Positions 1 to 5,319 of a stretch of DNA of 5,883 nucleotides are shown here, one piece after another. The DNA is taken from NCBI GenBank assembly GCA_017853455.1, contig JAFMJM010000153.1, positions 1 to 5,883 on the forward strand. Reading direction: 5' to 3'. This DNA comes from Acidimicrobiia bacterium (lineage in GTDB: Bacteria > Actinomycetota > Acidimicrobiia > IMCC26256 > PALSA-555). Numbering within the stretch: position 1 is the stretch's first letter; each line of letters starts with the position of its first letter. The notes below the pieces were generated by a model. That model did no database searches. It had not been told where the DNA came from and saw only the letters and a list, made by a program, of their open reading frames with translations. The position numbers were made by a program, and so were the translations under genes.

Positions 1-758
1 CCGGCGTCACCCGGCGCCGGCACCCCGGCCAGGTCGACGAGGGAGTTGCCGTCGCCGGACACACCCTCGTTCAGCTTCACGATCACCTGCCGGAGGCCCG
101 GCTTGCGCGACCGGAGGTCGACGATCGCGTCGACGACGGCGTCGACGGACGTCAGGTCACGGGCACCGAGCGGATGGCTGACCCCCTCCTCCTCGAACAG
201 CCGCCGGCCACCGGTCTTGGTCCCGAACTCGGAGTGGCGGGGATCGCTCCCGTACATCGGGATCCCGAGCCGCAACGACAGGTCACGCTCGAGGTCGGTG
301 GTGATGAACGGCACGAGGTGGGCCCGGTGCGGATCGTCGATCAACGACCGGATCCGCTCGACCAGACGCGGCCGCTCGAGGATCTTCTGGGTGAGGGGAC
401 GGGTCGACGGGTCGAGCACGGGGATCGTGTGCAGACGCTTGCGGGCGTGGTGGTGCGGGACGTCGGGGATGAGGTCGAGGTAGTAGTCGACGACGCTCGG
501 CAGGATCGGCTCCGACGTGACGTAGACCATCTTCGCCCGGGGCTGACGGAGCAGGAACAACAGGAACAGGTACCGCTCCTCGTAGGGCTGCACGATGAGC
601 CCGGAGCCCTCGACCAGGTCCAGCGACAACGACGGCACGACCACGATCGTCTGCGCGTCGTCGGTCATCTCCTGCATCGACGACCACAGTGGAACGAGCC
701 GTTCCTGGAGCGCGTCGAAGCGGGCCTGGACAACGGTGGGGTCGAGGTCGGGAATCAT
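1..758 (-). CDS. PGM1-like ATP-grasp peptide ligase, 3' end cut off by window edge
   Basis: This open frame runs from an ATG at 758 to base 1 without a stop, giving 252 visible residues that start MIPDLDPTVVQAR. It resembles the pre-ATP-grasp plus ATP-grasp proteins related to PGM1, the pheganomycin peptide ligase. Family hallmarks seen are VVVPSLSLD (residues 39-47), a YEERYLFLLFLLRQPRAKMVYVTS segment in two parts around 59-82, AHLVPFITTDLERDL (146-160), GIPMYGSDP (165-173), GTKTGGRRLF (179-188) and VKLNEGVSGDGN (227-238). The last holds the expected ATP-binding lysine K228 and the Gly-rich loop. Relatives are usually above 400 residues, so the catalytic C-terminal half is missing here. Known members join a carboxylate to an amine using ATP; the substrate of this one is unknown. 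The start overlaps the stop of the exported-protein gene at ATGA (758-755), which implies translational coupling. The call rests on motif memory, not a search. Confidence 0.82.
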   Translation of the reverse strand, partial: MIPDLDPTVVQARFDALQERLVPLWSSMQEMTDDAQTIVVVPSLSLDLVEGSGLIVQPYEERYLFLLFLLRQPRAKMVYVTSEPILPSVVDYYLDLIPDVPHHHARKRLHTIPVLDPSTRPLTQKILERPRLVERIRSLIDDPHRAHLVPFITTDLERDLSLRLGIPMYGSDPRHSEFGTKTGGRRLFEEEGVSHPLGARDLTSVDAVVDAIVDLRSRKPGLRQVIVKLNEGVSGDGNSLVDLAGVPAPGDA

Positions 759-1192
759 GGATTGCTCCGCTTCAGGTCGACGTGGAACGAGGTCGGGCGC
801 TCCCCGACGAGGACGAACCGCAGCACCATCCGGTGCTTCGCGGTCAACCGGCCGACGAAGAACCCACTCTTCTCCGCCAGGCCGATGTCACCGTCGACGA
901 CCGTGCCCAGGACGGGGATCCGCACCGTCTGACCGGCGGAGTCGATGAATTCGTCGTACCCCCAGAGGTGCACGCCCCGCTGGGTCTCGATGACCAGGGT
1001 CTCGCGACTGGGGTGCACGGAGCCGTCGGTGCTCGGGTAGGAGTAGTGGCCGGTCCAGGTCCCGACGAGGTCGGGCACCCGGGTGCGGTCCTGCGCGGTC
1101 GCTCCGACCGGAACGGCCCACGACGCGACGGCGGCGAACGTCGCCGTCGCGGCCAGCACGATGCTCCCGATCCTCCCCGTCGCCCTGCGCAC
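755..1192 (-). CDS. Small exported protein with signal peptide and beta-rich, lipocalin-like domain; function unknown
   Basis: The protein has 145 residues. The N-terminus is a signal peptide: basic VRRATGR, a hydrophobic stretch (about residues 8-29) and an ATA-Q cleavage site after residue 33, with no lipobox cysteine. The mature part opens with VPDLVGTWTGHYSYP and continues as alternating beta-strand segments (ETLVIETQ, HLWGYDEF, VRIPVLGTVV, HRMVLRFVLV). The LxGTWxGxY opening is typical of small lipocalin-like or calycin-like barrels, but the family assignment is tentative. I chose GTG 1192 as start because GGAGGA (1204-1199) lies 6 nt upstream of it; the GTG at 1198 abuts that site with no spacer, though it would add only two residues. 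The stop overlaps the start of the PGM1-like ligase by 4 bp. The protein probably acts outside the membrane, perhaps binding a small hydrophobic ligand; this is inference. Confidence 0.8.
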   Translation of the reverse strand: MRRATGRIGSIVLAATATFAAVASWAVPVGATAQDRTRVPDLVGTWTGHYSYPSTDGSVHPSRETLVIETQRGVHLWGYDEFIDSAGQTVRIPVLGTVVDGDIGLAEKSGFFVGRLTAKHRMVLRFVLVGERPTSFHVDLKRSNP

Positions 1193-1198
1193 CCGCAC

Positions 1199-1204
1199 TC
1201 CTCC
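1199..1204 (-). promoter_or_regulatory. Ribosome binding site of the exported-protein gene
   Basis: The minus strand reads GGAGGA here. The distance to GTG 1192 is 6 nt, which is normal, while GTG 1198 touches it directly, so this site decides the start in favour of 1192. Confidence 0.65.
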
Positions 1205-1224
1205 CGCGTCCGGTCCGGGCCCCC

Positions 1225-1230
1225 ACCGTA
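1225..1230 (-). promoter_or_regulatory. Possible -10 element (TACGGT) between the SnoaL-like and exported-protein genes
   Basis: The minus strand reads TACGGT, which fits the actinobacterial TANNNT -10 pattern and lies about 33 nt before the exported-protein start. No convincing -35 box is visible 16-18 nt upstream, where the sequence is the TTC-rich 3' end of the SnoaL-like gene. It could let the exported protein and the ligase be transcribed apart from the upstream pair. Weak evidence. Confidence 0.2.
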
Positions 1231-1245
1231 GGTGAGGTTCGGCGC

Positions 1246-1641
1246 TCAGAAGAACTCGATCTCCCGCCGGGCGAAGCGCCAGGTCCCGTCGGTCCGGACC
1301 GCTTCGTCGAGGTACCGACCGAGGAAGACGAGCCGCGGACGTCCCTCCCGGTCACGACCGAAGAACTGGAAGTCCGAACGCAGCGACGCCCGGTCACCGT
1401 CGACGTCGACGACCAGGTTGTGCGTGAGGTGCCGCCCCCGACGCTCGGGTGGCTGGCGGGCCTCGAGGTCGGCCCGCACGGCGCCGGCGCCACGGACGGT
1501 CTCACCACGGAGCACGAACTCGGCGTCCGGGGCCCAGAGGGTCTCGAACGCGTCGAAGTCACCGTCGTCGAGGGTGTGGCAGTACCGGGCGACCAGCCGC
1601 TGCAGCGCCACGACGTCCGCGACGGGGGCCGGACCGCTCAC
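1246..1641 (-). CDS. SnoaL-like / NTF2-fold (nuclear transport factor 2 family) protein
   Basis: The protein has 131 residues, the usual size for a single-domain SnoaL_4-type cone-shaped alpha+beta barrel. Seen in order are an N-terminal helix (LQRLVARYCHTLDDGDFDAF, residues 13-32), the LWAPDAEF motif (35-42), a GAGAVRADLEAR helix (51-62), HLTHNLVVDVDGD on the central strands (71-83) and the closing strands with TWRFARREIEFF. Polar pocket candidates are Y20, H22, D25, D39, H71 and H74. Family members are dehydratases, isomerases, cyclases or ligand-binding proteins; the reaction here is not readable from the sequence. The start is a GTG that overlaps the stop of the luciferase-like gene (GTGA, 1641-1638), so the two are translationally coupled and probably act in one pathway. 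It may process the product of that oxidoreductase (inference). Confidence 0.87.
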   Translation of the reverse strand: MSGPAPVADVVALQRLVARYCHTLDDGDFDAFETLWAPDAEFVLRGETVRGAGAVRADLEARQPPERRGRHLTHNLVVDVDGDRASLRSDFQFFGRDREGRPRLVFLGRYLDEAVRTDGTWRFARREIEFF

Positions 1642-2504
1642 GCCAGCGCCGGGATGACGTCGGCGCCGAAGGCCGCCAGGGTCGCGGGGTCGGCGAAGTC
1701 GCAGAACCAGGCGTAGGTCCGCTCGACCCCCTGGTCCTGCAGACCGCCGAAGTAGTCGACGATCTCGGAGGCCGTGCCGATCACCGGCGACGAATAGCCG
1801 AAGCGCTTCATCGTGGTCTCGGTCACCCGCTCACGCGACGCCTCGTCGGGAACGAACGCGACCATCTTCTGGATCGACACCCGGGCGTCGCCGACCTGGT
1901 CGCGCAGCTCGGGCACCCGGTCGATGTGGCCGACGTGCACGTTCCACCAGTCGGCGTGCTCCCGGACGAGGCGCAGGGTCTTCGGCCCGACGCCACCGAT
2001 GACGATCGGGATCCGCCCGAGGGGCCGGGGGTGCTGTCGGGCGGCGGCGTAGTGGTGGAACTCCCCGTCGTAGTCGACGGTCTCCCCCGCCCAGACCGCC
2101 CGGAGCACCTCGAGGGTCTCGCGCAGCCGCTCCACCCGGTCGCGCGGCTCGACCGACCCGACGCCGAACACCGTGAACTCGGCCGGCACCGAGCCCCAGC
2201 CGATCCCGAGCTCGAAGCGCCCACCGGAGGCGTGGTCGAGCGACACGCACTGCTGGGCGAGCACCGCCGGGTGCCGGAAGGCATCGCAGAGCACGAGGGA
2301 CCCCACCGTGAGGCGCTCGGTGTGGGCGGCGATCCAGGCGTTGGTCACCATGGCCTCGTACATCGGCTGGTCCTCGGCCATCGGTGGCGCCAGGTGGTCC
2401 ATCCCCGACACGCCGACGAACCCGGCGGCCTCGGCGGCGCGGGCCCGCTCGACCAGCTGGTCGAACGACATCCGCATCTGGGGCAGGAACAGCGTGAACT
2501 CCAT
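1638..2504 (-). CDS. LLM-class (luciferase-like) oxidoreductase, probably F420-dependent
   Basis: The protein has 288 residues, the normal length for a bacterial-luciferase-fold TIM-barrel oxidoreductase. It begins MEFTLFLPQM and shows the family signature steps: helix ERARAAEAAGFVGV (19-32), MDHL (35-38), TERLTVGSLV (62-71) followed by FRHPAVLAQQ (76-85), SGGRFELGIGWG (93-104), RLRETLEVLRAVWAGE (126-141) and IPIVIGGVGPKTLRLV (165-180). The IGG-x-GPKTL element is typical of the flavin or F420 phosphate-binding region. Actinobacterial relatives mostly use coenzyme F420, but FMN use cannot be excluded from sequence alone. It is the first gene of the leftward operon; the ATG has AGGGAGGT just upstream. 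The stop overlaps the next start by 4 bp. The likely role is oxidation or reduction of an organic substrate in the cytoplasm; the substrate is unknown. Confidence 0.92.
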   Translation of the reverse strand: MEFTLFLPQMRMSFDQLVERARAAEAAGFVGVSGMDHLAPPMAEDQPMYEAMVTNAWIAAHTERLTVGSLVLCDAFRHPAVLAQQCVSLDHASGGRFELGIGWGSVPAEFTVFGVGSVEPRDRVERLRETLEVLRAVWAGETVDYDGEFHHYAAARQHPRPLGRIPIVIGGVGPKTLRLVREHADWWNVHVGHIDRVPELRDQVGDARVSIQKMVAFVPDEASRERVTETTMKRFGYSSPVIGTASEIVDYFGGLQDQGVERTYAWFCDFADPATLAAFGADVIPALA

Positions 2505-2507
2505 GGG

Positions 2508-2515
2508 ACCTCCCT
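2508..2515 (-). promoter_or_regulatory. Ribosome binding site of the luciferase-like gene
   Basis: The minus strand reads AGGGAGGT, with the GGAGG core 4 nt before ATG 2504. This strong match to the anti-Shine-Dalgarno sequence supports that start. Confidence 0.7.
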
Positions 2516-2521
2516 GGTCGG

Positions 2522-2540
2522 GAAGCGTTCTAGCCGCTTC
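2522..2540. repeat. Inverted repeat GAAGCG-N7-CGCTTC, possible operator
   Basis: The 6-bp arms (2522-2527 and 2535-2540) are perfect and the centre is AT-richer (TTCTAGC) than the surroundings. The dyad lies 18 bp upstream of the luciferase-like start codon, where a repressor could block transcription. No regulator gene is in the window. In GC-rich DNA such short dyads also arise by chance. Confidence 0.35.
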
Positions 2541-2547
2541 GCCGACC

Positions 2548-2563
2548 CCGGTCCGGGCACCGG
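2548..2563. repeat. Inverted repeat CCGGT-N6-ACCGG, possible operator
   Basis: The 5-bp arms are perfect and the spacer is CCGGGC. It lies just upstream of the candidate rightward -10 (2578-2583), about where its -35 would be. The short GC-only arms make chance occurrence likely. Confidence 0.22.
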
Positions 2564-2577
2564 AGCCACGCCTGGCC

Positions 2578-2583
2578 TAGGGT
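2578..2583 (+). promoter_or_regulatory. Candidate -10 element (TAGGGT) for the amidohydrolase-monooxygenase operon
   Basis: TAGGGT fits the TANNNT pattern of actinobacterial -10 elements and ends 26 bp before the GTG start, leaving a short leader with a weak GGGGGA ribosome site (2601-2606). The -35 position is GC-rich and unconvincing. Confidence 0.3.
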
Positions 2584-2609
2584 TCGGGCACTCGACGATC
2601 GGGGGAACC

Positions 2610-3809
2610 GTGACCACCACCGCCTCGTTCCACGACCTGCTGGGCGTCCCGGCCGACCTGCCGGTCGTCGACGTCGACACCCACCGGACCGAGACCCCCG
2701 ATCTCTGGACGTCCCGTGCCCCGGCCCGGTACGCCGACCGGCTCCCCCGCGTCGAGGAGATCGACGGAACCCCGCAGTGGATCTTCGATGGCGCCCCGGT
2801 GGGCATCTACTCGCCGTCGTCGGTGGTCGACGAGGACGGCGGCAAGATGCTGGGGCTCAGCTTCGCCGGCCGCACCCTCGAGCAGGTCCACGCTGGCTCC
2901 TACGACGTGGCGGCCCGGCTCGCGCTCATGGACGCCATGGGCATCCGGGCGCAGATCGTCTACCCGAACGCCTTCGGCTTCGGTGGTCAGCTCTTCGTGC
3001 AGGCCGCCGACCCCGAACTCCGCCTCCTCGCCGTGCAGATCTTCAACGACGCCAACGCCGAGATGCAGGAGCAGTCCGGAGAGCGCCTGTTCGGCATGGC
3101 GATCGTGCCCTGGTGGGACGTCGAAGCCTCGGTGGCCGAGATCGCCCGCTGTGCGGCCATGGGCATGCGCGGCGTCAACCTGGGGACCGGCCCGCACCTC
3201 CACGGCCTCCCCGACCTCAGTGAGCCGGCCTGGGACCCGCTCTGGGAGGCGTGCGCCGAGCACGCGCTCCCGGTCAACTTCCACATCGGGGCGAGCGGCG
3301 ACACGATGTCGTGGTTCGGGACGTCGCCGTGGCCGTCGCACGACGCCGAGCACAAGCTGGCCATCGGCTCGGCGATGATGTACCTCTCCAACGCCTCGGT
3401 CATGGCCAACCTGATCTTCGGCGGTGTCCTCGAGCGCCACCCCGACGTGCAGTTCGTCTCGGTCGAGAGCGGGATCGGCTGGATCCCGTTCTTCCTCCAC
3501 TCGCTCGACTACCAGCTCGAGCAGAGCACGCCCGGACGACTCGGCACCAAGTTCTCGCTCACCCCGTCGGAGTACTTCCGCCGCCAGATGCACGCCTGCT
3601 TCTGGTTCGAGGAGCGCGGCGTGGCCGAGGCGGTGGCGGCGCTGGGCGACACCAACGTCCTGTTCGAGACCGACTACCCCCACCCGACCTGCCTCTACCC
3701 CGACAGCCTGACGACCGCCGCCGACGCGATCCGCTCGCTGCCCGAGGTCAGCCGCCGACGGGTCCTGAGCGACAACGCCGTGCGGCTCTACCGGCTGCCC
3801 CTGTCCTGA
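2610..3809 (+). CDS. Amidohydrolase-family protein (Amidohydro_2, ACMSD-like TIM barrel)
   Basis: The protein has 399 residues, a usual size for this subfamily. Near the N-terminus is VDVDTHRTETPDLWTSR (residues 20-36), matching the D-x-D-x-H-x-x-E pattern with metal-ligand candidates D23 and H25. Next come LMDAMGIRAQIVYPN, the RLFGMAIVPWWD strand, MRGVNLGTGPHLHG, NFHIGAS with H225, FVSVESGIGWIP (E286) and the C-terminal FETDYPHP, where D355 is the expected catalytic aspartate. Members are Zn- or Mn-dependent hydrolases or non-oxidative decarboxylases; many actinobacterial paralogs are uncharacterised. The GTG at 2610 was chosen because the open frame upstream lies antisense to the luciferase-like gene, and family homology begins right after this start. 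Position E286 holds a histidine in ACMSD itself. The flavin monooxygenase follows after 38 bp, so the two are probably co-transcribed. The substrate is unknown. Confidence 0.9.
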   Translation: MTTTASFHDLLGVPADLPVVDVDTHRTETPDLWTSRAPARYADRLPRVEEIDGTPQWIFDGAPVGIYSPSSVVDEDGGKMLGLSFAGRTLEQVHAGSYDVAARLALMDAMGIRAQIVYPNAFGFGGQLFVQAADPELRLLAVQIFNDANAEMQEQSGERLFGMAIVPWWDVEASVAEIARCAAMGMRGVNLGTGPHLHGLPDLSEPAWDPLWEACAEHALPVNFHIGASGDTMSWFGTSPWPSHDAEHKLAIGSAMMYLSNASVMANLIFGGVLERHPDVQFVSVESGIGWIPFFLHSLDYQLEQSTPGRLGTKFSLTPSEYFRRQMHACFWFEERGVAEAVAALGDTNVLFETDYPHPTCLYPDSLTTAADAIRSLPEVSRRRVLSDNAVRLYRLPLS

Positions 3810-3832
3810 CCCGACCCAGTCCGCCGATCGTC

Positions 3833-3838
3833 GAGGAG
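3833..3838 (+). promoter_or_regulatory. Ribosome binding site of the flavin monooxygenase gene
   Basis: GAGGAG lies 9 nt before GTG 3848. It supports that start over an extension into the amidohydrolase reading region. Confidence 0.6.
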
Positions 3839-3847
3839 ACCCGAGCC

Positions 3848-5299
3848 GTGAGTGACCACGTCCACACCGTCGCGGTGATCGGCGCCGGGCCCGGGGGCCT
3901 GTGCATGGGGAAGCGGCTGCTCGACGAGGGCATCGACGACTTCGTCGTGCTGGAGAAGAGCGACGACGTCGGTGGCACCTGGAACCACAACCGGTATCCG
4001 GGGTGCGAGTGCGACGTGCCCTCCGCCCTGTTCTCGTTCTCGTTCGCCTTCAAGCCCGACTGGTCGAAGCCGTACGGGACCCAGCCCGAGATCCTCGACT
4101 ACATGCGCGGCATCGCCGACGACTTCGGGATCCGACCTCACATCCGATTCGGGGACGGTGTGGCGACCGCCGTCTGGGACGAACCCACCGCGACCTGGAC
4201 CCTGACCCTCGGATCGGGCGCGACCGTCCGGGCCCGGTCGGTGGTCAGCGCCGTCGGCATGTTCAACGACATCGTGTGGCCCGAGATCGACGGGTTCGCC
4301 GACTTCACCGGCACCGTCTTCCACTCGGCCCGCTGGAACCACGACCACGATCTCACCGGCGAACGGGTGGCGGTGATCGGCAGCGCCGCCAGTGCGGTGC
4401 AGTTCGTCCCCGAGATCGTGAAGACCGCCGGGCAGGTCCACCTCTTCCAGCGGACCGCCAACTGGGTTCTCCCGAAGGACGACACGCCCTACACCGAGGA
4501 GCAGCTCGCCGCGTTCCGGATCGACCCGACCCCACTGCTCGAGTTCCGGCAGATGGTCGAGGACAACATGAACCGCGGGATGACCTTCGCCGTCCCCGAG
4601 TTGCTCCAGGAACGCGAGGTCATCGGGGTCCAGGCGGTGTCCGTCGTGAAGGACCCGGTCCTGCGGGCGAAGCTCCGGCCGACCCACCCGTTCGGGGCGA
4701 AGCGTCCGCTGCTGTCGAACGTCTACTACGAGGCCTTCAACCGACCGAACCTCGAGCTCGTCACCGACCGGATCGTCCGCATCACGCCCACGGGCGTGGT
4801 CACCGCCGACGGTGTGACCCGGGAGGTCGACACGATCGTCGCCGCCACCGGCTTCGCCACCACCAAGTACCTGTCGGCGGTGTCGGTGACCGGGCGCAAC
4901 GGCGTCCACATCGACGACGCCTGGGCCGACGGGGCCCGGGCGTACCTCGGGATCACCACCGCCGGATTCCCGAACCTCTCCATGATCTACGGACCCAACA
5001 CCAACAACGGCTCGATCCTCACGATGCTCGAGTACCAGGTGGAGCACGCCCTCGCCCACATCCGGCGGATCGCCGCCGGCGAGGTGGCCTGGATCGACGT
5101 CAAGCCCGACGTCGAGGCCGCCTGGAACGACGTCGTCCAGGAGGCGATCGCCGGGGTGCGGGTGTGGCAGACCGACACCAACGGCTACTACCGCGTGGAG
5201 AGCGGACGGATGGTCACCCAGTGGCCGTTCTCGATGGAGCAGTTCCGCAGCTTCACCGCCGTCCCCGACCCCGCTGCGTTCGAGGTCTCCCCGGCCTGA
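3848..5299 (+). CDS. Baeyer-Villiger-type flavin-containing monooxygenase (NAD(P)H/FAD)
   Basis: The protein has 483 residues. It opens with VAVIGAGPGGLCMGKRLL, whose GxGPGG (12-17) binds FAD, then has DDVGGTWNHNRYPG (39-52) and CDVPS (55-59), typical of class B flavoprotein monooxygenases. The Baeyer-Villiger fingerprint FxGxxxHxxxW lies at 153-163 (F153, G155, H159, W163). A second dinucleotide site GERVAVIGSAASA (171-183) should bind NADPH. KRP with R286, followed by YYEAFNRPN, matches the region of the arginine that stabilises the peroxyflavin in characterised BVMOs. DTIVAATGF (328-336) is the C-terminal ATG motif. It should insert one oxygen atom into a ketone (ester or lactone product) or oxidise a heteroatom in the cytoplasm. 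The GTG start is supported by GAGGAG and by family homology starting at residue 5. It follows the amidohydrolase by 38 bp. Substrate unknown; a steroid, terpenoid or aryl ketone is possible. Confidence 0.92.
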   Translation: MSDHVHTVAVIGAGPGGLCMGKRLLDEGIDDFVVLEKSDDVGGTWNHNRYPGCECDVPSALFSFSFAFKPDWSKPYGTQPEILDYMRGIADDFGIRPHIRFGDGVATAVWDEPTATWTLTLGSGATVRARSVVSAVGMFNDIVWPEIDGFADFTGTVFHSARWNHDHDLTGERVAVIGSAASAVQFVPEIVKTAGQVHLFQRTANWVLPKDDTPYTEEQLAAFRIDPTPLLEFRQMVEDNMNRGMTFAVPELLQEREVIGVQAVSVVKDPVLRAKLRPTHPFGAKRPLLSNVYYEAFNRPNLELVTDRIVRITPTGVVTADGVTREVDTIVAATGFATTKYLSAVSVTGRNGVHIDDAWADGARAYLGITTAGFPNLSMIYGPNTNNGSILTMLEYQVEHALAHIRRIAAGEVAWIDVKPDVEAAWNDVVQEAIAGVRVWQTDTNGYYRVESGRMVTQWPFSMEQFRSFTAVPDPAAFEVSPA

Positions 5300-5319
5300 C
5301 CCCACACCATCCCGTCAGG
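5295..5319. terminator. Inverted repeat spanning two convergent stop codons, weak candidate two-way terminator
   Basis: The arms CCTGAC (5295-5300) and GTCAGG (5314-5319) are perfect, with a 13-nt loop. Each arm contains the TGA stop of one of the convergent genes (5297-5299 on plus, 5317-5315 on minus). No T-tract follows in either direction and the loop is long, so intrinsic termination would be weak. With only 15 bp between the genes, any terminator must overlap coding sequence or rely on Rho. Confidence 0.3.

Larger units (their letters stand above)
2505..2609. promoter_or_regulatory. Divergent intergenic region, probable two-way promoter/operator
   Basis: These 105 bp are the only space between the first leftward gene (ATG 2504) and the first rightward gene (GTG 2610), so both promoters should lie here. 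Two short inverted repeats are present: GAAGCG-N7-CGCTTC (2522-2540) and CCGGT-N6-ACCGG (2548-2563). A TAGGGT hexamer (2578-2583) could be the rightward -10. On the minus strand TAGAAC (2532-2527), inside the first repeat, is a poorer candidate leftward -10. No clear -35 is visible for either direction. Presence of promoters is inferred from layout; exact sites are uncertain. Confidence 0.6.

Noticed and set aside
174..932. Plus-strand open frame of 252 codons over the ligase and exported-protein genes
   Set aside because: It is a shadow of two minus-strand genes whose motifs, signal peptide and 4-bp overlap are convincing; its own product has no motif.
2519..2532. KstR-like (steroid regulon) operator in the divergent promoter
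   Set aside because: One half-site (GTTCTA) fits TnnAACnnGTTnnA, but the other half has three mismatches, so only five of eight defined positions agree. That is not enough to claim steroid control.
1449..2609. In-frame upstream extension of the amidohydrolase (387 further codons)
   Set aside because: It is antisense to the luciferase-like and SnoaL-like genes, is His/Arg/Gly-rich without family motifs, and homology starts only at the GTG at 2610.
2577..3683. Open frame of 368 codons on the minus strand across the amidohydrolase gene
   Set aside because: It is antisense to a well-supported gene and has the skewed Val/Gly/Arg/Glu composition of a shadow frame, with no recognisable domain.
3788..5305. 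Long open frame (505 codons) on the minus strand across the flavin monooxygenase gene
   Set aside because: The opposite strand encodes a clear flavoprotein with ordered motifs. The antisense product is a low-complexity Gly/Val/Asp/Arg-rich sequence typical of GC-rich shadow frames.
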